This document shows positions 8,849 through 15,848 of a stretch of 35,424 nucleotides of DNA, piece by piece; the first letter of the stretch is position 1; each line of letters opens with the position of its first letter. A model generated the notes under the pieces. The model ran no database searches. It was not told where the DNA came from and saw nothing but the letters and a program-made list of their open reading frames with translations. Location: positions 1 through 35,424 of the forward strand of contig NZ_JAGGNV010000037.1 of the NCBI RefSeq assembly GCF_018614955.1. Direction: 5' to 3'. The position numbers and the translations under genes were made by a program. Origin of the DNA: Variovorax paradoxus. GTDB taxonomy: Bacteria > Pseudomonadota > Gammaproteobacteria > Burkholderiales > Burkholderiaceae_C.

Positions 8849-9622
8849 CTACTGCATGCGGTAGCCGCCGTTGACGTCGATGACGTCGCCGGTGATATAG
8901 GAAGCGGCGGGGGAAACCAGGTAGCACACGGCCGCCGCCACGTCGTCCACGCTGCCGACGCGGCCGAGCGGGATGTTCTGCGCCACCGACGCCAGCGCAC
9001 CGCTGCTGGTCACCGTGCTGCGGAGCATCTCGGTATCGATCAGGCCGGGCGCGATGACGTTGGATGTGATGCCCAGGTGCGCGGCTTCACGCGCGAAGGC
9101 TTTTGCGTAGCCATGAACCGCCGACTTGGCGCCGATGTATGCGGCGCTTGATCGGTAGCCGCCGAGCTGCGCGGCGACCGAGCCGAAGAAGACCACGCGG
9201 CCATGCTCGACATTCGCGGCCTCGCGCCGTTGCAGGTATGCCCGGCTGCACAGAAAGGCGCCGCGCGTGTTGACCGCGAAGCTGCGCTCCCATGTATCCA
9301 GGGTCATATCCTTGATCATCGGCCGCTCCCCGCCCGGAAGGATCAGCAGGCCGGCGACGCATACCAGCACGGCGACAGGTCCGACGCTCTCTTCGATCTC
9401 GTCGAACAACGAATCAACCGCGCGCTCGTCGGCTACATCCACGGTGCGGCCAACATGCGGCGAGCCCAGACTGTCCGCCACGCGTGTGGCGTTGGCGCCG
9501 TCGATGTCGGCCACCACCACCCGCAACCCTTGCGCCGCCAATTGGCGGGCGATCGCTTCTCCGATGCCGCGGCCGCCACCCGTGACCACTGCCAACCTGC
9601 CGTCCGATGCCTTGTTTGCCAT
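8849..9622 (-). CDS. SDR oxidoreductase with altered NNAG motif
   Basis: A 257-residue classical SDR and the first gene of the leftward operon. The cofactor motif TGGGRGIG (15-21 region), Asp39 after beta-2, Asn118, Ser148, Tyr162 and Lys166 (YIGAK) are all present, and it ends INVNGGYRMQ-like (DVNGGYRMQ). The usual NNAG at the end of beta-4 is replaced by CVAG (88-91), so the structural Asn is lost although the catalytic tetrad is intact. The ATG at 9622 has AGGGA upstream. As the first gene it lies next to the two palindromes facing the FadR-type regulator and is likely the most directly controlled enzyme. It may carry out the first oxidation of the imported compound; that is inference. Confidence 0.9.
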   Translation of the reverse strand: MANKASDGRLAVVTGGGRGIGEAIARQLAAQGLRVVVADIDGANATRVADSLGSPHVGRTVDVADERAVDSLFDEIEESVGPVAVLVCVAGLLILPGGERPMIKDMTLDTWERSFAVNTRGAFLCSRAYLQRREAANVEHGRVVFFGSVAAQLGGYRSSAAYIGAKSAVHGYAKAFAREAAHLGITSNVIAPGLIDTEMLRSTVTSSGALASVAQNIPLGRVGSVDDVAAAVCYLVSPAASYITGDVIDVNGGYRMQ

Positions 9623-9666
9623 GCGATCCCTGTGAAAAAAATGCGCGTCTCATATCTCCAGAGCAA

Positions 9667-9688
9667 TGCAGTATGTATACATGATGCA
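9667..9688. promoter_or_regulatory. Putative FadR/GntR operator O1
   Basis: A 22-bp interrupted palindrome. Its core is a perfect ATGTATACAT (9673-9682) and its ends are TGCA...TGCA, with two mismatched positions on each side between them. GTATAC-centred palindromes are typical sites of FCD-domain GntR regulators. It lies 45 bp upstream of the first SDR gene and 64 bp centre-to-centre from a second such site. Confidence 0.6.
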
Positions 9689-9730
9689 GTGGCACTCTAG
9701 CGGGTTTACCCTATTTATGGCGTAAGTAGG

Positions 9731-9752
9731 CCTAGCATGTATACTTGCTAGG
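9731..9752. promoter_or_regulatory. Putative FadR/GntR operator O2
   Basis: A 22-bp palindrome: CCTAGC (9731-9736) and GCTAGG (9747-9752) flank a GTATAC centre (9739-9744), with a single mismatched pair. It also contains TATACT, a good -10 element (9740-9745) for the rightward regulator gene, although no clear -35 is seen at the right distance. Binding here would fit autorepression. Confidence 0.6.
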
Positions 9753-9774
9753 CAATTCAAGAACCCTTAGTACT

Positions 9775-9779
9775 GGAGG
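9775..9779 (+). promoter_or_regulatory. Shine-Dalgarno that decides the regulator start
   Basis: GGAGG sits 7 nt ahead of a TTG codon at 9787. It favours that start over an in-frame TTG at 9745, which has no ribosome binding site and lies inside the O2 palindrome. Confidence 0.65.
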
Positions 9780-9786
9780 CTCGGCC

Positions 9787-10476
9787 TTGGAAACGCTGTC
9801 TCACCAAGTCACCGAAGCCCTGCGCGACTGGGTCCTTCACGGCCGCTTCAAGGCCGGTGAACGCATCGAGGAAATTCCGACTGCGCTAGCGATGGGCGTG
9901 TCCCGTACCCCCGTGCGCGCAGCGCTGGCGACGCTCGCCAGCGAAGGCCTGATTGACCATCAGCCCAAGCGCGGCTACGTGGTGCGAGAGTTCGAGCTCG
10001 ATGTCATCGTGGCGGCCTATGAGGTGCGTGCCGTACTTGAAGGACTGGCCTGCAAGAGCGCGGCGCAGCGCGGTCTGGGCGACGTGCAAGCGCAGCGATT
10101 GCGCGACTGCCTCGAAATCGGTGATCGCATCCTGGCAAAGGGCTCCCTGCAACCCGAAGACCACGAGCCCTATCAAAAGATGAACATCGATCTTCACAAC
10201 ACGCTGCTGGAAGCCTCCGCGAACCCCTGGGTCGGTCGGTTCGCGGAACAGGCCAACAATATTCCTTATGCGTCCGACCGGATCGTGCTCTGGGATGTCG
10301 AGCACACAGTGATTCTTCGATCACATGGCGATCACCATCGCATCATTGAAGCGGTCCTCGAGCGCGACAGCGGCCGTGCGGAGCAGCTTATGCGCGAGCA
10401 CGTTTACTACGCGGGGATCATATTCAAGAGCAACTTCCAACGCCTGATGAAGGCAGACGCCGAGAGCGCCGCGTAA
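9787..10476 (+). CDS. FadR-type GntR family transcriptional regulator
   Basis: A 229-residue cytoplasmic DNA-binding protein. The N-terminal winged helix-turn-helix (about 5-70) contains GERIEEIPTALAMGVSRTPVRAALATL and ends with HQPKRGYVV, as GntR proteins do. The C-terminal all-helical FCD ligand domain (about 75-220) has His137, His184 and His205 in metal-ligand positions. The usual Asp four residues before the first His is Asn133, so metal binding may differ. The start is the TTG at 9787 with GGAGG upstream. It is divergent from the ten-gene leftward operon and two palindromes lie between, so it very probably represses that operon and itself until an effector, perhaps the imported compound, is bound. 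Confidence 0.9.
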   Translation: METLSHQVTEALRDWVLHGRFKAGERIEEIPTALAMGVSRTPVRAALATLASEGLIDHQPKRGYVVREFELDVIVAAYEVRAVLEGLACKSAAQRGLGDVQAQRLRDCLEIGDRILAKGSLQPEDHEPYQKMNIDLHNTLLEASANPWVGRFAEQANNIPYASDRIVLWDVEHTVILRSHGDHHRIIEAVLERDSGRAEQLMREHVYYAGIIFKSNFQRLMKADAESAA

Positions 10477-10687
10477 GAACGTTGCCTTCCAAGGTCGCGC
10501 GGTAGGTGGCATCAAAGTTGCCGGGCCACGCGCTTCAAGTGACGCCTATCCCCGCGTTCCTGCGGATGCCTACGGCAGCCGCTTAAGTCAAACTGCTTTG
10601 CGGCAGGCAATATTGACCGACCAATGTCAACAGTGGGCCCTAACCGGAAGCTCGCAATGCTCGATTTGGCGCGGCAAAAGCGGGCGC

Positions 10688-10771
10688 TCAGACTTCAGCG
10701 TGGGCGCGGATCATGTCCGCCGCCTTCTCCACAATCATGATCGTCGGCGCATTGGCGATGGTGCCGCCGCT
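10688..10771 (-). pseudogene. C-terminal remnant of a GMC-type oxidoreductase
   Basis: On the minus strand a frame ending at a TGA at 10688 encodes SGGTIANAPTIMIVEKAADM and then IRAHAEV. This closely resembles the conserved C-terminus of GMC flavoenzymes (choline dehydrogenase family), where the pattern is SGNTNAPTIMIAEKAADMI. Nothing like the rest of a GMC enzyme is visible upstream in any frame, so this is a short scar of a lost gene. The similarity judgement is from memory of the family. Confidence 0.5.
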
Positions 10772-10841
10772 GGCCTGGCTGGCGCCTGTGCTCGACGATG
10801 TGGGCGCATTCGTCCGCGCCGCAGAGGAGTAGCATCGGCGC

Positions 10842-11558
10842 GTGATCGTTGCCAGCCTCGCAATCCCGCGTCGCTTCAATGGCCCGCCACGGTCGGGCAA
10901 CGGCGGCTACGTGTGCGGCCGCCTGGCGCGTTACCTCGCTGGGCCGGCAAGGGTGCGGCTTCGCGCGCCGCCGCCGCTCGAGCGCGAGCTGACGGTCGAG
11001 GCCACGCGCGACGAGGCGCGCCTGCTCGACGGCGAAGTCCTCGTTGCCGAGGCGCATCGCTGCGATCTCGAGCTCCTTGTGCCCGCGACACCGAGCTTCG
11101 TAGAGGCCGAGACCGCGTCGAAGCGCTACCCCGGCTTCTTGCACCACCACCTGCCGGGCTGCTTCGTCTGCGGGCCACAACGAGCCGAGGGAGACGGTAT
11201 GCGCATCTTTCCGGGCCCGACCGCGGCCGACGAATCGGTGTTCGCCGCGCCGTGGGTGCCTGATGCCTCGCTGGCCGACACCTCGGGCCGCGTCGCGACC
11301 GAGTTTCTATGGGCCGCACTCGACTGTGCAGGCGCCTTCGCGCTAAGGCCGGCGAACGACGAGCTGATGTTGCTCGGCGAGTTGTCGGCTCGCGTCGACC
11401 GCGACGTCCGACCCGGCGAGCGCTGCGTCGTCGTCGCCTGGCCGCTTGCGGCCGACGGCCGCAAGCGCTTCGCCGGCACTGCGATCGTGTCCGTGGCCGG
11501 CGACTCGATCGCCGTCGCGCAGGCCACCTGGATCGTGGTCGCGAACCTCGATCGCTGA
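10842..11558 (+). CDS. Hotdog-like (thioesterase family) protein
   Basis: A 238-residue cytoplasmic protein that I recognise only at fold level. Two halves can be seen, about 11-90 (RFNGPPRSGNGGYVCGRLA opening) and 145-235 (ATEFLWAALDCAGAFA, the long central helix of a hotdog unit). They are joined by a segment with CFVCGP (107-112). The pattern resembles double-hotdog acyl-CoA thioesterases or dehydratases, but catalytic residues cannot be assigned. The GTG at 10842 has GGAG 12 nt upstream, a loose spacing. It is followed after 6 nt by an MDR oxidoreductase gene, so the two form an operon and probably act on the same acyl or enone compound. Confidence 0.7.
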   Translation: MIVASLAIPRRFNGPPRSGNGGYVCGRLARYLAGPARVRLRAPPPLERELTVEATRDEARLLDGEVLVAEAHRCDLELLVPATPSFVEAETASKRYPGFLHHHLPGCFVCGPQRAEGDGMRIFPGPTAADESVFAAPWVPDASLADTSGRVATEFLWAALDCAGAFALRPANDELMLLGELSARVDRDVRPGERCVVVAWPLAADGRKRFAGTAIVSVAGDSIAVAQATWIVVANLDR

Positions 11559-11564
11559 GAGCGT

Positions 11565-12551
11565 ATGCGCGCCGTCATCTGCGAAAGCTTCGATGGCCCG
11601 CACGCCCTGCGCGTCGGGCAGATGCCCGAGCCGGCGCTCGAGGCGGGCCAAGTGCAGGTCGACGTGCATGCCGCAGCGGTCAGCTTCATGGACTACCTGA
11701 TGGTGTCGGGCAAGTACCAGATGAGACCCGCGACGCCATTCGTCCCGGGCACCGACGGCGCCGGCATCGTCAGGGCTGTCGGCCCTGGCGTCAGCCGCTT
11801 CAGGCTCGGCGACCGGGTGGCCTGCAGTCACTGGATCGGCGCCTACGCGGAAACGATGGTGGTCCCCGAGCTGAAGGCCGCGCCGCTGCCTGACGGAGTC
11901 GACTTCGACACCGGGTCGACCGTGATCCACGCCTACAGGACTGCGCTCTATGCGCTCGAGCAGCGGGCAGCGGTGCACAGAGGCGAGACGGTGTTCGTCA
12001 CCGGTGCGGCGGGCGGCGTCGGCTTGGCGGCGGTGGACGTTGCGCGCCACCTCGGCGCGCGCGTCATCGCCGGTGTGGGCTCTGACGACAAGATCGACTT
12101 CGTGATGGCGCACGGCGCGATGGCGGCGGTGAACTATCGGGCAGAGCCGCTGCGCGAGCGCATCAAGGCGCTCACCGACGGCAAGGGTATCGACGTCTGC
12201 TTTGACAACGTGGGCGGCAGCGTGTTCGCCGAGATGACGCGGCTGATGAGCTGGTGCGGCCGGCTGATGCCGATCGGCTTTGCCGGCGGCGAGATCCCGA
12301 GCGTGCCGATGAACCTGCCGTTGCTGAAAAACTATTCGATCGTCGGCGTGTTCACCGGTGCCTGGGCCGAAAAGTTCCCGCTCGAAAGCGCTGCCACAGA
12401 CGCGAAGTTGATGCAGCTCGTCGCGGCCGGCCAGTTGCATCCGCATGTGAGCGACGTGCTGCCGCTCGAACGAGTCGCCGATGCGATGGACGCAGTGGCG
12501 AACCGCACCGTGCGCGGCCGAGTTGTCTTGCGCTGCAGCGGCAGACTGTGA
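11565..12551 (+). CDS. NADPH:quinone oxidoreductase-like MDR enzyme
   Basis: A 328-residue zinc-independent medium-chain dehydrogenase/reductase of the quinone oxidoreductase/enoyl reductase group. The N-terminal catalytic domain contains PGTDGAGIV (61-69) and GDRVA (82-86). The Rossmann domain has VTGAAGGVGLAAV (145-157), followed by DVCFDNVGG and the ending RTVRGRVVLR. Cys/His zinc ligands are absent, so it is a reductase using NADPH rather than an alcohol dehydrogenase. The ATG at 11565 lies 6 nt after the preceding stop. It may reduce a quinone or the C=C bond of an enone or enoyl-CoA; pairing with a thioesterase-like protein favours an acyl-CoA-linked role, as inference. Confidence 0.88.
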   Translation: MRAVICESFDGPHALRVGQMPEPALEAGQVQVDVHAAAVSFMDYLMVSGKYQMRPATPFVPGTDGAGIVRAVGPGVSRFRLGDRVACSHWIGAYAETMVVPELKAAPLPDGVDFDTGSTVIHAYRTALYALEQRAAVHRGETVFVTGAAGGVGLAAVDVARHLGARVIAGVGSDDKIDFVMAHGAMAAVNYRAEPLRERIKALTDGKGIDVCFDNVGGSVFAEMTRLMSWCGRLMPIGFAGGEIPSVPMNLPLLKNYSIVGVFTGAWAEKFPLESAATDAKLMQLVAAGQLHPHVSDVLPLERVADAMDAVANRTVRGRVVLRCSGRL

Positions 12552-13181
12552 GCTTGGCGTTCGAGACTCACGGCATCAGGCAGCTGCTGACCGTCGCTCC
12601 GCGGTCGAAGACGCGCCAGAGTCAAGACCGTACGGCTTCATGGTCTGAAGTGGCACCGTGGTGGCAATCGCCTCTTGGAGTGCAGTTGGCGTGCGTCCGT
12701 CCGGGTTGCTGCGTCAGAGATCCGGCTGCTGGCAGACTCGAACGTCCAGTCTGCGGGTAGCGGCGATGCGAAAGGGCTGGAACGTCGAGGCCTTCGGCGC
12801 CGGCGCGCAGCCCAGGCAACCCGTACATCCGGGCGCCTGAACCAGACGGCGCGAGTGCCCGGCTATGGCCGGCTCCGGCCTTCGCCTAGGCGACAGATGG
12901 AGCCCAAAGCGGCTGTCTGATGGCAAGGTCAGGACGACGCGAAGCGGATGGATCGCGGCCAGGCGTGACTTGACCGACCGACCTTTTCACCACGACGGCA
13001 GAGCGCCGGAGTCTGTCAAGAGCGCTGTTACTCGCATTGAGCAAGCCGAGCCCCAAGAATCTTCGAGCAACCGGACGTCCACGTAGGCTTCGATGCCGTT
13101 GCGAAGTCTTCGTTATCGACGCGAAAAAGGCATAGACTGGAAGACGCTCGGGCGAACTCTTGACGCCCGAAGGAGCCGGTC
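12552..13181. other. Gene-poor spacer, 630 bp
   Basis: No frame gives a recognisable protein. The last 60 bases hold an AT-richer stretch and an AAGGAG (13170-13175) for the TPR gene. Base composition is a little lower in GC than the operons. It may be degenerate coding sequence, but I cannot name a parent. Confidence 0.4.
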
Positions 13182-14771
13182 ATGACCAAGTCGTCGTTCG
13201 TCCTCGTTGCGATGTTTGCAACCGGCGTGTCGCTTGCCCCACCGGCCTTTGGACAATCAGGCGACGAAAAGCTAGGCAAGGTGCATTTCGAGGCCTCATG
13301 CACGCCGGACGCACAGCGGCTTTTCGATCGCGGCATGCTGTATCAGCACTCGTTTTGGTACCGGGGCTCGCAAAGTGTCTTCGAAGATGTATTGAAGGCC
13401 GATCCCGCTTGCGGCATCGCCTATTGGGGCATCGCGCTGAGCCTGCTTTGGAATCCCCACATCCCAGCGCCCGCGAAGAATCTCGCCGAGGGCGCTGCCG
13501 CGCTGACGAAGGGAAAGAGCATTGGCGCCGCCACTCAAAGGGAACGCGACTACCTCGATGCGCTGAGCGCCATGTACGCTGACTACGACAAGGTCGATCA
13601 CCGCACGCGCATGCAGGCCTATGCCAAGGCGATGGAACAGTTGGCGCAGCGCTACCCAACTGATGACGAGGCTCAAATCTACTATGCGCTTGCCCTCAAC
13701 ACCTCGGCTTCGCCAGCTGACAAGACGTACGCCAACCAGCTAAAAGGTGCGGCCATCCTGGAGGAGATTGCGAAGCGACAGCCGCAGCACCCGGGAGTGG
13801 CTCACTATCTGATTCATCTTTACGACTCTCCGGAGCTCGCGGAAAGAGGACTTGGTGCCGCCAGGCGCTATTCCCAGATCGCGCCCGCGGCGGCTCACGC
13901 TCAGCACATGCCGTCGCACGTCTTCACGCGCATCGGCTACTGGAAGGACTCGATTGCCTCCAACACGGAGTCGGCACGTGTCGCGGCGCAGGGCAAGGAG
14001 GGCCATGATCAGCTGCACGCCATGGACTACCTGGTCTATGCCAATTTGCAGCTCGGGCAGGACAAGAATGCCAGCGCCGTCATCGACGAGATGAGCAGGG
14101 TCACCGGTTTCACCGAGACTTCTATCCCTGGGCCCTATGCGCTGGCCGCATCGCCGGCGCGCTACGCGGTGGAACGCGGCGACTGGAAGGGCGCGGCGAA
14201 CCTCCACGTCCGTCCCAGCCCGCTGGCCAATGTGCAAGCGATCACGCATTTCGCACGGGCGCTCGGCGCTGCCCGTTCGGGTGACGCTGCAGCCGCCAAT
14301 GCGGACATCGCCAAGCTCGCCGAATTGCGAGACAAGTTGCGCGAAGCCAAGGATGCGTATTGGTCCGAACAGGTCGATATCCAGCGCCAGGTTGCAACCG
14401 CGTGGGTCCTGTACGCCGAAGGCAAGCATGATGACGCACTGAAAGCAATGAGTGCGGCGGCAGATGCCGAGGATGGGACCGACAAGCATCCGGTGACGCC
14501 GGGTGTCCTCAAGCCCGCGCGCGAACTCTACGGCGTCATGCTGCTCGAGCGCGGAATGGCCAAGGAAGCGCTCGTTGCTTTCGAAGCGACACTGAAGAAG
14601 GAACCGAATCGGCTGGGCGCCTATGTTGGTGCGGCGAAAGCCGCCGAAAAGTTGGGCGATTCGGGCAGGGCTCGGGAGCATTTCGGCAAGGTCATCACGA
14701 TCGCCGATGGCGCTGACAAGACCCGAACCGAGGTTGACGACGCACGCGCGTTCCTGGCGAAGCGGCCATGA
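13182..14771 (+). CDS. Secreted histidine-rich TPR protein
   Basis: A 529-residue exported protein. The signal peptide is 1-24 (MTKSSFVLVAMFATGVSLAP, then PAFG). Helical hairpin repeats of TPR type run through the mature part, clearest at 44-100 (LFDRGMLYQHSFWYRGSQSV) and at 515-end (GRAREHFGKVITIAD). Three histidine clusters are the notable feature: HPGVAHYLIH (203-212), HAQHMPSH (239-246) and HDQLH (275-279). They look like a conserved metal or haem site, since spaced His motifs recur. AAGGAG precedes the ATG at 13182. Similar proteins occur in many proteobacteria without an assigned role. A small secreted protein follows 25 nt downstream and is probably co-transcribed. Confidence 0.85.
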   Translation: MTKSSFVLVAMFATGVSLAPPAFGQSGDEKLGKVHFEASCTPDAQRLFDRGMLYQHSFWYRGSQSVFEDVLKADPACGIAYWGIALSLLWNPHIPAPAKNLAEGAAALTKGKSIGAATQRERDYLDALSAMYADYDKVDHRTRMQAYAKAMEQLAQRYPTDDEAQIYYALALNTSASPADKTYANQLKGAAILEEIAKRQPQHPGVAHYLIHLYDSPELAERGLGAARRYSQIAPAAAHAQHMPSHVFTRIGYWKDSIASNTESARVAAQGKEGHDQLHAMDYLVYANLQLGQDKNASAVIDEMSRVTGFTETSIPGPYALAASPARYAVERGDWKGAANLHVRPSPLANVQAITHFARALGAARSGDAAAANADIAKLAELRDKLREAKDAYWSEQVDIQRQVATAWVLYAEGKHDDALKAMSAAADAEDGTDKHPVTPGVLKPARELYGVMLLERGMAKEALVAFEATLKKEPNRLGAYVGAAKAAEKLGDSGRAREHFGKVITIADGADKTRTEVDDARAFLAKRP

Positions 14772-14796
14772 GTTTTGGTGCCCTGAGGAGATTCTG

Positions 14797-15177
14797 ATGA
14801 GGACGTGGTTGGGTCTGATCCTGCTGGCTACTGCAGTGACGCAAGCGGAGGCCGAATCGCTGCAAGTTATCGGATATTCCGGGGAGCTCGGGCAGTGGGA
14901 CTTGAGCGCGAGCGTTACCGAACGGACCGTGAATCGAACTAGGGAATTCTCCGGGCCGTTGACGATGCGGCACGTGGGTATCTGCACGCAGGATGGGCCG
15001 GAGGAAAGAACAGGTGAGATCCGTTTTCAGTTTTCGAAGTTTCGGTCTGCAATCGAGGCAACCATATTGGTTGATGGCGTCGAATGCAGGTACAGCGGAC
15101 GACTATCAGATCGTTATAGCGGAGCGATGAACTGCCCGGACCGGCCGGCGGTGTCGGTGACCATTTGGCTGAAATAG
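14797..15177 (+). CDS. Small secreted cysteine-containing hypothetical protein
   Basis: A 126-residue protein that I do not recognise. It has a clear signal peptide (MRTWLGLILLATAVTQAEA, cleavage near 19). The mature part is short and beta-rich in appearance, with three cysteines (63, 97, 113), enough for one disulfide. GAGGAG lies upstream of the ATG at 14797. It follows the TPR gene by 25 nt on the same strand, so a shared periplasmic role is likely. The frame is open upstream within the TPR gene, but the signal peptide and ribosome binding site fix the start. Confidence 0.75.
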   Translation: MRTWLGLILLATAVTQAEAESLQVIGYSGELGQWDLSASVTERTVNRTREFSGPLTMRHVGICTQDGPEERTGEIRFQFSKFRSAIEATILVDGVECRYSGRLSDRYSGAMNCPDRPAVSVTIWLK

Positions 15178-15802
15178 TTGCGCGTGAGCGATGAGCCACC
15201 TCAGTGCGTCCCCGCGGCAAGCGAAGATGCCATTCTCATTGGACGACGTGAGGAGCCATGCACCCTGGTCTTCCGGGTCGCGCGAAATTCCTTGTAGCCC
15301 CGGCTGCCGCAGGCCGCACGAAGGGCAAACCGCGTGTGAGCCCGCCGCGGGTCATGACGTCTATGAGCTACCAGATAGCTGACATTCGCGACCGTCTGCT
15401 GTTGGCCGCATGTTGCCCTTTACAGACGCCCGCAATCGCGGGCGCCGGGAGGCGACATCAGGCATCCCTCTGTTCGGCCATCTCGATACTTTGCTCCGGG
15501 ACGTCGCTGGCGGGCACCTTGCCGTGATTCGAGTTTTCACGGTCGCTGTCAACGCGCGAAGCGGTCATTGACGCCTTCGGTCCGAAAGTGTTCATGGATG
15601 GATCGTGCCCGCCGAACCGCTCGATCACCACGTCCAGAGTGCCAGGTTGGCGCGGAGAGGAGACGAATGGACTGCGTCAGGAGTGGGGGTCTCGAACGCG
15701 CCGGTGGCTGACGGGGTAAGGCACGATACGCGATCAGTTGGCAACGGCACAGCCCGCGCTCCAAAGTCGGCCTGGCGAATAGCGCGAGGGCTCTGCAACT
15801 TG
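15178..15802. other. Gene-poor spacer, about 625 bp
   Basis: No recognisable coding sequence on either strand; the open frames have no family resemblance and no ribosome binding sites. A 7-bp GC hairpin (CGCCCGC-AATC-GCGGGCG, 15427-15444) is present without a T-run. This separates the plus-strand genes from the end of the leftward module 2 operon. Confidence 0.4.
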
Positions 15803-15832
15803 AAGTAATGGAAAGCGGCCCGTCCGGACCGC
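15803..15832 (-). terminator. Candidate terminator of module 2 operon
   Basis: 17 nt after the stop of the flavoprotein gene, the minus strand has a GC-rich imperfect hairpin. Outer stem GCGG/CCGC and inner CCG/CGG pair across 15815-15832, with one mismatch. It is followed by the T-rich tail TTTCCATTACTT. The shape fits a weak intrinsic terminator. Confidence 0.45.
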
Positions 15833-15848
15833 GATCAGACCGCCGTAG

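Noticed and set aside
9705..9745. Full sigma-70 promoter for the module 1 regulator
   Set aside because: TATACT is a good -10, but no acceptable -35 lies at 16-18 bp, so only the -10 is mentioned.
10613..10630. TTGAC-N8-GTCAA inverted repeat
   Set aside because: Only five bases per arm and no nearby gene start that it would clearly control.
10713..10832. 39-residue plus-strand peptide with a hydrophobic stretch (starts MSAAFSTIMIVGALAM)
   Set aside because: It is antisense to the GMC-like tail, whose match is much more specific, and has no ribosome binding site.
15427..15444. GC-rich 7-bp hairpin in a spacer
   Set aside because: No T-run and not next to a gene end; such stems are expected by chance in GC-rich DNA.
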